A DNA stretch of 64,000 bases from ZC4RG20 sp963702105 (lineage in GTDB: Bacteria > Pseudomonadota > Gammaproteobacteria > Steroidobacterales > Rariloculaceae). The translations under genes were made by a program, and so were the position numbers. Below, piece by piece: positions 27,785 through 36,614 of the stretch. A model generated the notes under the pieces. The model made no database searches. It saw only the letters and a program-made list of their open reading frames with translations, and was not told the DNA's origin. Numbering within the stretch: position 1 is the first letter of the stretch; each line of letters opens with the position of its first letter. Location of the stretch: NCBI GenBank assembly GCA_963702105.1, contig OY969712.1:5332001-5396000 (forward strand), read 5' to 3'.

Positions 27785-29340
27785 ACGTCCGTACCCGCTC
27801 GGCGACGCGGGCCGCGCTCGCTGTGCTCGCCGCGCTCGTGCTCGGATGGAGCGCGGCTTCGGCCCAGGACGCCGGGCGCGCGCAGCGTGCCGGGCAGGGG
27901 CAGGGGAGAGCCGCCCGCGCGCTGCTCGAGGCCGCCGCGGCCGCGATGGGCGGCCTCGAGCGGCTCGAAGGGCTCGACACCCTCGTCATGACGGGCTTCG
28001 GCCAGCGCTACGCCGCCAACGGCAACATCAGCGCCGATCCGAACTCGCCGCCGAAGTGGCAGGCCGTCGCCGAGTCCGAGCGCTACTTCGATCTGCACGC
28101 GGGGCGAGCGCTGAATCGCGAGCGCGCGAGCAACATGTTCCCGTTCGCCGCGCCTTTCGGCATGTCGTGGGACGCGCGCGAGCGCGTGCAGAGCGGCCTC
28201 GCCGTGCTCGATCATCCGCTGCCGGCCCTGCTCGCGACGCTGCGGCCGAGCACCAAGCTCGGGGCGGTGCAGATCGAGGCCGGCATGGCCGTCGTGCCGG
28301 CTACGATCGAGGACGGCACCACGTTTTGGATCGCGATCGATCCGCGAACGCATCTGCCGTACTTTACGCGCTGGATCACGGGCAGCTCGACGCTCGGCAA
28401 CGTCACGAACACGGCCTATTTCACGGGCTACTTGCCGTTCGAAGGCGTCTGGCTGCCCACGGGGCTCATGGACAAGATCGATTGGCGCGACCAGGCCACG
28501 CTGATGTTCCAGGTGGACTCCTACCGGCTGAACTTGCAAGACATGCCGGCGTTCCCGGCGGCTGCTGCGTCCGCGCGCGGCCCCGCATCGCGCCCGCTCG
28601 ACGTGCGTACCACGAAGATCGCCGACGGCGTCTGGGACGTACGCATCGCGGGCGGCAGCGGCGGTGCCGTCGTCGAGTTCGCCGATCACCTCGTGATGTT
28701 CGAACCTTACGGCGACGAGGCCCAGACGCTCGCGCGCATCGACGCGGCCGACGGGCTCGTGCCCGGCAAGCGCGTGACGGCCGTCGTCGTCTCGCATCAT
28801 CACGAGGATCACGCGGGTGGGCTGCGCGCGGCGGTCTCGCGCGGGCTCACGATCATCGCGCAGCGCCGGACGCAGGCGCTGTTCGCGGACTGGGTCGCGC
28901 GGCCGGCCGTGCACTTTCCGGACGCGCTGGCCCGCAATCCGCAGCCGCTGCACTTCGTGCCCGTGGACGAGCATTTGGTGCTGCAGGATGCCTCGCAGCG
29001 CCTCGACCTCTACCACGCCGTCGGCGATTTCCACATGTCCGATGCGCTCATCGCCTATTTGCCGAAGCAGAAGATCCTCATGGAAGGCGACTTCACGGAC
29101 GAGGGCTGGACGTGGAACTGGTGGGCCGGCGCGCTGCAGGCCAACATGAAGCTCTACGGCCTGGACCCGACGCTCGACATTCCCGTCCACGGCACGCCGG
29201 GAACGATCGAGGCGAAGCTCGCGATCACGGCCAAGCAGGTCGAGGCCGCGCAGCGATTCTGCGCCGAGAGCGCCGCGCGCGGCAGCTATCCCTTCGGCTG
29301 CCCCGTCCGCTATTCGACGACGGGGCCGATCGGGGAGTAG
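27781..29340 (+). CDS. Exported MBL-fold metallo-hydrolase with N-terminal extra domain
   Basis: A 519-residue exported protein. A signal peptide (about 30 residues) leads to a region at ~40-265 like LolA-type lipoprotein folds (AAAAMGGLERLEGLDTLVMTG). A metallo-beta-lactamase domain then follows, with the zinc motif HHHEDHAGG, a later FHMSDALIAYL, MEGDFTDEG and IPVHGTPG. MBL proteins of this type hydrolyse esters, lactones or related bonds. ATG 27781 overlaps the stop of a 12-codon leader; an in-frame ATG lies 15 bp upstream at 27766. It ends immediately before a long palindrome. Confidence 0.87.
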   Translation: MNVRTRSATRAALAVLAALVLGWSAASAQDAGRAQRAGQGQGRAARALLEAAAAAMGGLERLEGLDTLVMTGFGQRYAANGNISADPNSPPKWQAVAESERYFDLHAGRALNRERASNMFPFAAPFGMSWDARERVQSGLAVLDHPLPALLATLRPSTKLGAVQIEAGMAVVPATIEDGTTFWIAIDPRTHLPYFTRWITGSSTLGNVTNTAYFTGYLPFEGVWLPTGLMDKIDWRDQATLMFQVDSYRLNLQDMPAFPAAAASARGPASRPLDVRTTKIADGVWDVRIAGGSGGAVVEFADHLVMFEPYGDEAQTLARIDAADGLVPGKRVTAVVVSHHHEDHAGGLRAAVSRGLTIIAQRRTQALFADWVARPAVHFPDALARNPQPLHFVPVDEHLVLQDASQRLDLYHAVGDFHMSDALIAYLPKQKILMEGDFTDEGWTWNWWAGALQANMKLYGLDPTLDIPVHGTPGTIEAKLAITAKQVEAAQRFCAESAARGSYPFGCPVRYSTTGPIGE

Positions 29341-29384
29341 GCGAAAAGCGAAAAAGGGCTCTGACCCCTTTTTCGCTCTTTCGC
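29341..29384. terminator. Bidirectional terminator built on the GGGCTCTGACCCC element
   Basis: The 44-bp gap between two convergent stop codons is almost entirely one palindrome. The inner stem AGCGAAAAAGGG pairs with CCCTTTTTCGCT around a 7-base loop, and outer GCGAAA/TTTCGC arms extend it with one bulge. In both directions A/T-rich arms follow the GC core, so it should terminate both transcripts. The core is shared with the elements at 4097, 4157 and 42742. Confidence 0.85.
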
Positions 29385-31211
29385 CTACTCGCAGCGGAAG
29401 TTCGCGGCCTCCTCGAGGCTGCCTCGCCCGAGGTAGCGTGCCACCTTCGGATAGGGACACAGCGGCCGCGTGCGCCCGGGCCAGGGGCTCCGGGGCCCGG
29501 CCGTCGCGAGTATCCGGTCGGGCGCCGTACCGTGCTCGACCCAGCCGACGAGCGCGTCGAAGGCGTCGAACTGATCCGTCGCGGGGCCGCCGCCGCAGTG
29601 CGCCATCCCGGGCACGGGAAAGAGCCTCACGAAATCGGCCGCCCTGCCGCGATTCAGGCGATTTACCTCGTCGTACCAGGCCTTCGTGTCGTTGATCGAG
29701 AACACGGGATCCGATACGCCCTGGGGCACGACGAGCTTCGCGCCGTGATCCCGAAACGCCGAGAGGTCCGGCGAGCGGGCCCCGATGTCCCGCCAAGCGG
29801 AGCGCTTGAAAGGCGGATAGGTCGCATAAATCTTCGGCGCGTCCGTGTCGAAGTCGAATTTCAGCGCATAGGCGAACGCGTCGGCGGGTTTCGCGCTGAC
29901 GACCGTCGGCGGCGCCGTGAAGATCGCGGCCAGGGCCGTCGACCCCATTGCGACGTTGATGCCCGGGAACTGGCCGCCCGCGGGGCCGATCTTCCAGGCG
30001 CGCCAGCCGTCGCTGCCGATGCCGCCGTCGTAGGGCCAGCTTGAGTACAGGGCCTTGCCGCGGCTGTTCTTCGCGCCGGCGTACACGCGCTCGATGACGT
30101 CCACCTGCGCCTTGCTCAGGCAGTCCGCCGAGCTCGTGCAGACCTGCGCGCGCAGCTTGCGATCGACGCGGCGTTCGTCGCAGCGCGTCCAATCGGCCGT
30201 GATGCCGTCGGCGGCGCCGTCGTCGGCATCGCAGGCGGCGAGGACGGCCTCGCGCACGCGCGCGAACTGCGCCTCGCTGAACGTCGCCGGCAGGCGCGTA
30301 TAGGCGTCGGCGGCGGGTGTCTTGCCGGGATCGATGAGGCTGGCGAAGGCCTGAGTGTCCCATGCCTCGGCGACGGCCGCGCGCGGCAGCGAGAAGCCCG
30401 GCGAGGCCGCGACGATACCGTCGAAGACGTCCGGGTAGCGCTGCGCGAAGTACATGCCCTCCTGGCCGCCCTTGGAGCAGCCGACGAAATAGGAGCGTTC
30501 CGGCGCGCGCCCATAGTAGGCGCGAATCAGCGCCTTCGCGGCCTCGGCGACTGGCTTCAGGGACGTGCCGCCATAGTCGGCGCGCGCCTCGGGGTCGAAC
30601 CCGAAAGCGCTCGCGCCGCCGCGCGCGGGATCGGTGTTGCGCGCGTTGTCGTGCCCCGAGTCCTGCGAGACGACGGCGAACCCGCGCTCGAGAGCGCTGG
30701 GCGAGCCGGGCGCGATGCGCCCGAGGGCGTCGCCGAGATTGCCGTCCGTGCCGCCGCCGCCCTCGAAGAAGAAGCGCTCGTTCCAGGATGCGGGCAGCCG
30801 CAAGTGGAAGCGGATGGCATAGTGCTGGCCGGCCTCGCCGACGCGCTCGTGCATGACGGCCGTGACTTCGCAGTGCGCCGGCAAGGCGACCGGGCCGCCC
30901 TGCGTCTTCAGCTGGGTTCCGGCTGTGCGCCACGCGGCGGTCTCGATGCGCGTCGTCGGGTCCGGCCAGCTCGACATCGTGGCCGCGAGTCGATCGCAGC
31001 GCGCCGGGTCCGCCGATGTCTGGCCCGATGCCGGTGCCGATGCCTCGGCCGACGCCGTTGCTCGCGCGGCCCGCTGGGGCGACGCCGCGCCGGCCGTTTC
31101 CGCCTGCTGGGCCATTGCGGGCCCGGGACCTTCCAAGAGCCAGGACGCGAGCAGCGCCGCGCCGGCGGCGAGAACCCTGCCCGGCCGGCCCGGGCTGCGG
31201 TGCGCTTTCAT
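29385..31211 (-). CDS. Tannase/feruloyl esterase family protein
   Basis: A 608-residue exported esterase. The signal peptide is within residues 1-35 (ending AMAQQ). Next comes a low-complexity Ala/Ser linker, then the tannase domain. Catalytic signs: CS in VGCSKGGQEGMYF, Asp in GVSDPVF and the HC in GMAHCGGGPATDQFD, forming the Ser-Asp-His triad with the family's disulfide. Cys-rich calcium-lid sequence occurs around CDADDGAADGITADWTRCDE. These enzymes release phenolic acids from plant esters. It is transcribed away from the sucrose phosphorylase operon, sharing an upstream region with two LacI-type operators. ATG 31211 was chosen over an upstream frame. Confidence 0.9.
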   Translation of the reverse strand: MKAHRSPGRPGRVLAAGAALLASWLLEGPGPAMAQQAETAGAASPQRAARATASAEASAPASGQTSADPARCDRLAATMSSWPDPTTRIETAAWRTAGTQLKTQGGPVALPAHCEVTAVMHERVGEAGQHYAIRFHLRLPASWNERFFFEGGGGTDGNLGDALGRIAPGSPSALERGFAVVSQDSGHDNARNTDPARGGASAFGFDPEARADYGGTSLKPVAEAAKALIRAYYGRAPERSYFVGCSKGGQEGMYFAQRYPDVFDGIVAASPGFSLPRAAVAEAWDTQAFASLIDPGKTPAADAYTRLPATFSEAQFARVREAVLAACDADDGAADGITADWTRCDERRVDRKLRAQVCTSSADCLSKAQVDVIERVYAGAKNSRGKALYSSWPYDGGIGSDGWRAWKIGPAGGQFPGINVAMGSTALAAIFTAPPTVVSAKPADAFAYALKFDFDTDAPKIYATYPPFKRSAWRDIGARSPDLSAFRDHGAKLVVPQGVSDPVFSINDTKAWYDEVNRLNRGRAADFVRLFPVPGMAHCGGGPATDQFDAFDALVGWVEHGTAPDRILATAGPRSPWPGRTRPLCPYPKVARYLGRGSLEEAANFRCE

Positions 31212-31268
31212 TCGATCCCCCCGACGGCCGGAGCCGTCCCTGCATTTCGTCCAAACATAACGCCTCGT

Positions 31269-31280
31269 GCAAACGTTTGC
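31269..31280. promoter_or_regulatory. LacI-family operator, tannase side
   Basis: The perfect palindrome GCAAACGTTTGC, preceded by T, matches the usual LacI/GalR operator form with a central CG. It lies 58 bp upstream of the tannase start. An identical site is 99 bp away. Confidence 0.8.
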
Positions 31281-31367
31281 CACCGGGCGCGCGCGGCGCG
31301 GGCGACGGCTTGGGTGCACCAGCCGGGCCGAACATCGCGCCGACGCAATCGCACCGCGTACGCGAGT

Positions 31368-31379
31368 GCAAACGTTTGC
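31368..31379. promoter_or_regulatory. LacI-family operator, sucrose phosphorylase side
   Basis: A second identical GCAAACGTTTGC palindrome ends 23 bp before the sucrose phosphorylase ATG, where a bound repressor would block initiation. The two centres are 99 bp apart (about 9.4 helical turns), a spacing that could allow looping. The likely ligand protein is the LacI regulator encoded at 33070 in the same operon. Confidence 0.8.
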
Positions 31380-31402
31380 GATCCGCGCTACAGTCCCGGC
31401 AA

Positions 31403-32953
31403 ATGAGGAATCAAGTCCAGCTCATCGCTTATGCCGACCGGCTCGGCGGAACGCTGGACGGAACGGCCGCGCTGCTCGAGGGACCGCTCGCGGGCCTTTT
31501 CGGCGGCGTGCACCTGTTGCCGTTCTTCGACGCGATCGACGGCGTCGACGCGGGATTCGATCCCGTCGAGCACACCGAGGTCGATCCGCGCCTCGGCTCC
31601 TGGGAAGACGTGCGAAAGCTCGCCGAGCGCGTGGACCTCATGGCGGACGTCATCGTCAACCACGTCTCGAGCGGCTCGCCGCAGTTTCGGGACTTCTCGG
31701 CCAACGGCGCGCGCAGCCCGTACGCCGGCTTGTTCCTGACGTTCGACCGCGTGTTTCCTCGCGGCGCCTCTGAAGCGGACCTGCTTGCGATCTATCGCCC
31801 GAGACCCGGCTTGCCCTTCACGGCCATGACGCTCGCGGACGGCTCGCGGCGTCTCGTGTGGACGACATTCACGTCGGAGCAGATCGACATCGACGTGCAC
31901 GACCCCGAGGGCCGCCGTTATCTCGAAAACATTCTCCGAGTGTTCGCCGCGAACGGCATCCGCGTGATCCGGCTCGACGCGGCAGGCTATGCCGTAAAGA
32001 GGGCGGGCGGCACGTGCTTTCTCATGGAGGAGACGTTCGAGTTCATCCGCCACTTTTCGGCGCGAGCCGAGGGGCACGGCCTGGAGGTGCTCGTCGAGGT
32101 GCACTCGCACTACTCGCAGCAGCTCGAGCTCGCGCGCCGAGTCGGCTGGGTCTACGACTTCGCGCTGCCGCCGCTCGTGCTGCAGGCGATCTTCGCGCGC
32201 AGCGCTCGGGCCCTGAAACGGTGGATCGAGATCCGCCCCGCCAATGCCGTAACCGTGCTCGATACGCACGACGGCATCGGTATCGTCGATGTCGGCCCCG
32301 AAGCGCGCGAGCGGGGCGCCCGCCCGGGTCTCGTGACGGAGAGCGAGCTCGCCGAAATCGTGCGGCGCATCCACGCGAACAGCCGCGGCGAGAGCCTGCA
32401 GGCGACGGGCGCTGCCGCCGCGAATCTCGACCTCTATCAGGTGAATTGCACGTTCTACGACGCATTGGGGCGCGACGATCTCGCGTATCTGCTCGCCCGC
32501 GCCATTCAGTTCTTTCTGCCCGGCGTGCCTCAGGTCTACTACGTCGGCTTGCTCGCCGGCGGCAACGACATGGCGCTCCTGGCCCGCACGCGTGTCGGCC
32601 GCGACATCAACCGGCACTCCTACACGCGTTCGGAAATCGACGCGGCGCTCGCGCGGCCCGTCGTGGCCGATCTGTGCCGGCTCATCCGTCTGCGCAATAC
32701 CCACCCGGCCTTCGCCGGCGCATTCGAGATGGCGGCGGCGCCGGAGGAGGTGCTGGATTTGCGCTGGCGGAACGGCGAGGACTTCGCGCATCTCGAGGTG
32801 GATCTGCGCGCCATGGCGTATCGCCTCGTGTGCTCGGACGAAGGCCGGACAGTGCGGTTCTCGTTCGCAGCCGTCGAGGGAGCGGGCGCGGCGTCGCCCG
32901 AGGGCTCGGGGCACGCCGAGGAGGCGCAGGGCGAGAGGCGGTCGGCACTTTAG
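31403..32953 (+). CDS. Sucrose phosphorylase (GH13_18)
   Basis: A 516-residue cytosolic enzyme that splits sucrose with phosphate into glucose 1-phosphate and fructose. The nucleophile Asp192 (IRLDAAGY), acid/base Glu232 (VEVHSHY) and stabiliser Asp290 (LDTHDG) fall at exactly the residue numbers I recall for the Bifidobacterium adolescentis enzyme. GRDINRHSYT is also typical. The C-terminal 20 residues are a loose acidic tail. Glucosylglycerol or glucosylglycerate phosphorylases share this family and remain possible. It heads an operon with a LacI regulator and two esterases, and a LacI operator overlaps its promoter region. The ribosome site is weak. Confidence 0.9.
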   Translation: MRNQVQLIAYADRLGGTLDGTAALLEGPLAGLFGGVHLLPFFDAIDGVDAGFDPVEHTEVDPRLGSWEDVRKLAERVDLMADVIVNHVSSGSPQFRDFSANGARSPYAGLFLTFDRVFPRGASEADLLAIYRPRPGLPFTAMTLADGSRRLVWTTFTSEQIDIDVHDPEGRRYLENILRVFAANGIRVIRLDAAGYAVKRAGGTCFLMEETFEFIRHFSARAEGHGLEVLVEVHSHYSQQLELARRVGWVYDFALPPLVLQAIFARSARALKRWIEIRPANAVTVLDTHDGIGIVDVGPEARERGARPGLVTESELAEIVRRIHANSRGESLQATGAAAANLDLYQVNCTFYDALGRDDLAYLLARAIQFFLPGVPQVYYVGLLAGGNDMALLARTRVGRDINRHSYTRSEIDAALARPVVADLCRLIRLRNTHPAFAGAFEMAAAPEEVLDLRWRNGEDFAHLEVDLRAMAYRLVCSDEGRTVRFSFAAVEGAGAASPEGSGHAEEAQGERRSAL

Positions 32954-32970
32954 GACGCACCGCCGGCCGG

Positions 32971-33032
32971 CGGCACGCAGCGGCACGCTGCGGCAGGCGG
33001 CGGCACACACCGCAAGCAGCGGCACGCAGCGG
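32971..33032 (+). repeat. Decamer tandem repeats before lacI-like gene
   Basis: Four adjacent decamers in register (CGGCACGCAG, CGGCACGCTG, CGGCAGGCGG, CGGCACACAC) are followed by a fifth near-copy at 33020. They fill the 116-bp gap between sucrose phosphorylase and its regulator. Repeats phased at about one helical turn can affect spacing or mRNA folding; no function is established. Confidence 0.65.
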
Positions 33033-33069
33033 AACGGACACCATCGAATACGGCGACGCAGGAGTCGGA

Positions 33070-34233
33070 ATGGCGAAGAAAAGATCGAGCAGGCGCACGA
33101 TGGCCGCGGTCGCTCGGCGCGCGAACGTCTCGCTCTCGACGGTCTCGCGCGCCCTCGCCGGCAGCCCGCTCGTCTCGGAGGAGACGCGCCGGCGTGTGCG
33201 CGCGGCGGCCGAGCGCCTGAACTACCGCGTGGACGCGGCCGGCAGCCGCCTGCGCACGGGGCTCGCGCGGACGGCCGGCGTCGTCATTCCGCTCGCGCAC
33301 GCGGCGAAGCAGAACCTGTCCGACCCGTTCTTCCTCGAGATTCTCGGCGCGCTGGCCGACGAGCTCGCCGGCCGCGGCTACGGCTTGCTGCTGCAGAAGC
33401 TGACCGAGGACCCGGCGGAATGGATCGAGGCGGTCGTCGGGGAACGCCGCGCGGACGGCGTCATCGTGATCGGGCAGAGCCTGCACCATGCGTCACTCGA
33501 TGCGCTCGCATCGGCCGATCTGCCGCTGGTCGTCTGGGGCACACGCATCGAGGGTCAGCGCTACGTGACCGTCGGCTCGGACAACGAAGCGGGGGCCCAC
33601 GCGGCGACGGCCCATCTGATCGCGCAGGGCTGCCGGAACATCGTCTTTCTCGGCGACCCGGCCGCGCCCGAGGTCGCCGCGCGTCGTGCCGGCTACGCCC
33701 GCGCGCTCACCGACGCGGGCCTCGCACACAGCCCTCGGCTCGAGGCGGCCGTGCGGTTCGCCAGCGACACCGCTTACCATGCGGTCGCGGCGCTCGTGGA
33801 CGCGGGCGTCGAGCTCGACGGCGTCGCGGCCTGCTCCGATGTCTTCGCAATGGGCGCAATGCGTGCGCTCGCTGAGCGCGGCCGCAAGGTGCCCGCAGAC
33901 GTAGCGGTCGTCGGCTTCGACGACATTCCGTTCGCGGCCTACACGACGCCGCCGCTGACGACGGTCCGGCAGAACTGCCAGGCCGGCGCACGCCTGCTCG
34001 TCGAGAAGCTCATGCGCGCGATCGACCGCGAACGCAACGAGTCGGCCGTGATTCCGACCGAGCTCGTCGTGCGCGCCTCGAGTCTGCGCGAGCCTTATCG
34101 CGCGCTGCCCGCGATCGGGGGCACGAACTCGATCGGGGGCATGAAGACGAAGTCCGCGGCGGCCGAGCAGACGGGCGCCGAAGTCATGAGCCGCGTCGCG
34201 CGACGCGACGTGAGATCCAGGGGGAAGTCATGA
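33070..34233 (+). CDS. LacI-family transcriptional regulator
   Basis: A 387-residue repressor. The N-terminal LacI helix-turn-helix and hinge are clear: TMAAVARRANVSLSTVSRAL followed by RRRVRAAAERLNYRVD. A periplasmic-binding-protein-like sensor domain follows, ending in the typical VPADVAVVGFDDIPFAAYTTPPLTTVRQ. A 40-residue tail after RASSLREPY is unusual and low in homology. It probably binds the two GCAAACGTTTGC sites upstream and senses sucrose, a product or an acyl-sugar. The stop overlaps the next ATG as ATGA, so the esterase is co-translated. Confidence 0.92.
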   Translation: MAKKRSSRRTMAAVARRANVSLSTVSRALAGSPLVSEETRRRVRAAAERLNYRVDAAGSRLRTGLARTAGVVIPLAHAAKQNLSDPFFLEILGALADELAGRGYGLLLQKLTEDPAEWIEAVVGERRADGVIVIGQSLHHASLDALASADLPLVVWGTRIEGQRYVTVGSDNEAGAHAATAHLIAQGCRNIVFLGDPAAPEVAARRAGYARALTDAGLAHSPRLEAAVRFASDTAYHAVAALVDAGVELDGVAACSDVFAMGAMRALAERGRKVPADVAVVGFDDIPFAAYTTPPLTTVRQNCQAGARLLVEKLMRAIDRERNESAVIPTELVVRASSLREPYRALPAIGGTNSIGGMKTKSAAAEQTGAEVMSRVARRDVRSRGKS

Positions 34234-35378
34234 GACCAAGCACGCGGCCGGCCCGGCGCCGGCGGGGAACTCGTCTTTTCGCACTCGCACTGCTGTACGC
34301 CGCGGCGGCGCTCGCTCAGGAACCCGGTACGGCGGCGCAAGGGGCTCCGAAGGCCAAGTCGCCGCCCGCGGTCCAGATCGACGCCGACGGCAGCGTGCAC
34401 GTGCCCGCGCACGTCGTGCCGATCTCGAGCATGCTGAGCCCCGAGGGCCGGGCCTACATGACAGAGCACCTCCAGAACATGCAGCGCCCCGAGATGCTCG
34501 TTCAGAAGAACGGGATTCCGCCCCTGCTCGAGGGCTATCTCGCCCGCCAGAAGGCCGTATTCGCGGTCGAGCGGCGCGAGCTCACGATCGGCGGCGTTCA
34601 CGCCTACGAGTACTTGCCGAAGGCCGGCGTCGCGCAGAAGAATCGCGGCCGCGTGCTCATCGATCTCCACGGCGGCGGCTTCTCCGGCTGCTGGCCGGGC
34701 TGCGCGGAGCTCGAATCGATTCCGGTGGCGGCGCTCGGAGCTATTCGCGTCGTGAGTCTCGACTACCGCGAGGGCCCGAAGTATCGCTTCCCGGCCGCAA
34801 GCGAGGACGTGGCGGCGGCCTATCGCGCGCTGCTCGAAACTTACAAGGCCGAGAACATCGGCATCTACGGCTGCTCGGCCGGCGGCATGCTCACGGGCAT
34901 GGCCGTGGCCTGGTTTCAGCAGCACGATCTGCCTCGGCCCGGCGCCGTGGGCATCCTTTGCGCCGGGCTCACGCTCGATCCGAACGGCTTCGGCGGCGAC
35001 TCCGAGTACACGGCGGCGGCCATCGGCGAGAGCCGCGTGCCGCCTTCTCCGCCCGCTGCCCGGGGTGCGGCTCCGAGCGGAGGCGCGCCGCTCGGCTACT
35101 TCGAGGGCGTGAACCTCGACGATCCGCTCGTCGCGCCCGCGAGCTCGCCCGCGGTGCTCGCGAAGTTTCCGCCGACGCTCATCGTGACGGCCACGCGCGG
35201 CTTCGAAATGAGCTCGGCCGTGCACAGCCACGCGCTGCTCGTCAAGGCGGGCGTGGACGCTGAGCTGCACGTTTGGGAAGGGCTGTTCCACGGCTTCTTC
35301 TACAACGTGGACGTCCCCGAGTCACGCGACTGCTTCGACGTCATCGTGAAGTTCTTCGACCGGCACCTGGGGCATTGA
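34230..35378 (+). CDS. Exported alpha/beta hydrolase (HSL-like esterase)
   Basis: A 382-residue exported esterase. A signal peptide (to AALAQEP) leads to a hormone-sensitive-lipase-like hydrolase. The oxyanion motif is DLHGGGFSG, the nucleophile elbow GCSAGG, and the acid and His fall near VTATRGFE and EGLFHGFFY. Such enzymes remove short acyl groups. Overlap with the regulator stop places it inside the sucrose phosphorylase operon, so an acylated sugar is a plausible substrate; this is inference. The next gene follows 11 bp later. Confidence 0.85.
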   Translation: MRPSTRPARRRRGTRLFALALLYAAAALAQEPGTAAQGAPKAKSPPAVQIDADGSVHVPAHVVPISSMLSPEGRAYMTEHLQNMQRPEMLVQKNGIPPLLEGYLARQKAVFAVERRELTIGGVHAYEYLPKAGVAQKNRGRVLIDLHGGGFSGCWPGCAELESIPVAALGAIRVVSLDYREGPKYRFPAASEDVAAAYRALLETYKAENIGIYGCSAGGMLTGMAVAWFQQHDLPRPGAVGILCAGLTLDPNGFGGDSEYTAAAIGESRVPPSPPAARGAAPSGGAPLGYFEGVNLDDPLVAPASSPAVLAKFPPTLIVTATRGFEMSSAVHSHALLVKAGVDAELHVWEGLFHGFFYNVDVPESRDCFDVIVKFFDRHLGH

Positions 35379-35389
35379 GGGAGGAGACC

Positions 35390-36394
35390 ATGGAGCGGAT
35401 CGATCGCAGAGAACTGCTGGCGCTCGCTTGTACAATGGTCGTGGCCGGCACGGCCGCGGCGCAGGAGGGCCCCCGGGACGCGGCGCGGCGCCCCGCGAAG
35501 CTCGTGCCGCCGCCGCGGCCCCGGGCGCTGCCGCAGGCATGGCTCGAGGCCCCGAGCCTGCCGATCTGGCCGGGCGACCCGCCCGGTATCGAGGGATTTG
35601 CGAAGCAGGCATTGCCTCCGGATTGGCCGGCGGTCTTCGTGCGCAACGTCGCGCGGCCCGAGCTGCACGTCTTTCGTCCAGCGCGGCCCAACGGCCGCGC
35701 ACTGCTCGTCGTGCCGGGCGGCGCTTATCAATTCGTCTCGGTCGCGAACGAAGGCGTAGACGTTGCGGCCCGCATGAATGCACTCGGTATCACGGTCTTC
35801 GTGCTGACTTACCGCCTGCCGGGCGAGGGTTGGCCACACCGCGCCGACGTGCCGCTGCAGGACGCGCAGCGTGCGATGCGCGTGATCCGCTCGCAGGCCT
35901 CGCGCTTTCGCATAGAGGCGGACCGGTTGAGCGTGCTCGGGTTCTCGGCCGGAGGCCATCTCGCCGCGACGCTTGCGACGCAGTACGCCGAGCGCAGCTA
36001 TGTCCCCATGGATGCGGCGGACGCCGAGAGTCCGCGCCCGTTCGCCGCAGGGCTCATCTATCCCGTCGTGACGATGGCGAAGCCCTGGACGCACGAGCTG
36101 TCGCGCGATCTCCTGCTCGGCAAGGAGCCGGCGCCGGGCGAGGTCGAGCACCGTTCGGCGGAACGCCACGTCGATGCGGAAACGCCGCCGATCTTCCTCG
36201 TCCACGCGCTCGACGATCCGGCCGTGCCGCCCGAGAACAGCCTGCGCATGATGGCTGCGATGCGCGAAGCGCATCGGCCGGTCGAGGCGCATTTTCTGCA
36301 GGAGGGCGGGCACGGTTTCGGGGTCGGCTACCCGGGCACGCCCTCGGCGCACTGGATCGATATGTTCTCGCCCTGGCTCGGCAGATTGGGCTAG
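35390..36394 (+). CDS. Exported acetyl-esterase-like alpha/beta hydrolase
   Basis: A 334-residue protein with MERIDRRELLALACTMVVAG as leader; the RR pair could be a weak Tat-type signal. The hydrolase core shows VVPGGAYQFVSVANEG, the elbow GFSAGGHLAA, LVHALDDPAVPPENS with the Asp, and EGGHGFGVGY with the His. It resembles BD-FAE/acetyl-xylan esterase-type enzymes that remove acetyl or feruloyl groups from sugars. It has a GGAGGAG site and is the last gene of the operon, which supports a role in stripping acyl groups from sucrose esters. Confidence 0.85.
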   Translation: MERIDRRELLALACTMVVAGTAAAQEGPRDAARRPAKLVPPPRPRALPQAWLEAPSLPIWPGDPPGIEGFAKQALPPDWPAVFVRNVARPELHVFRPARPNGRALLVVPGGAYQFVSVANEGVDVAARMNALGITVFVLTYRLPGEGWPHRADVPLQDAQRAMRVIRSQASRFRIEADRLSVLGFSAGGHLAATLATQYAERSYVPMDAADAESPRPFAAGLIYPVVTMAKPWTHELSRDLLLGKEPAPGEVEHRSAERHVDAETPPIFLVHALDDPAVPPENSLRMMAAMREAHRPVEAHFLQEGGHGFGVGYPGTPSAHWIDMFSPWLGRLG

Positions 36395-36438
36395 TGCGCC
36401 GCGGCTGCTGCCCACTGCCGCGGCTGTTACCCGCTACT

Positions 36439-36485
36439 CGCTGCCCGCAGGCCGCGGACCGGGGCCCGCTGCCCGCAGGCCGCGG
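36439..36485 (+). repeat. 19-bp direct repeat in a low-complexity gap
   Basis: CGCTGCCCGCAGGCCGCGG occurs at 36439-36457 and 36467-36485. The surrounding 36395-36540 is a string of imperfect CCGCGG/GCCCGCTGC words. No hairpin, promoter or gene is clear in this 220-bp gap. Confidence 0.65.
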
Positions 36486-36614
36486 CCCGCGGCCCGCTGC
36501 TCGTTGGCCGCGGCGGGCTGCGGGGGAGCGGGCCTCGCGGGAGGGTGACGGCCGTGGCCGCTCGATCGTTAGCTCGTTTACCATGCCTCCGCGCTCATTA
36601 GGGGAGGAGACGCA

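Noticed and set aside
26866..31371. A 1501-codon open frame on the minus strand
   Set aside because: It is antisense to the propeller and MBL genes and out of frame with the tannase. It is Arg/Ala/Pro-rich without any recognisable domain, the usual shadow in very GC-rich DNA.
36395..36600. Possible CRISPR-like repeat cluster
   Set aside because: The repeats are GC-rich words of uneven spacing without uniform spacers, and no cas gene is near.
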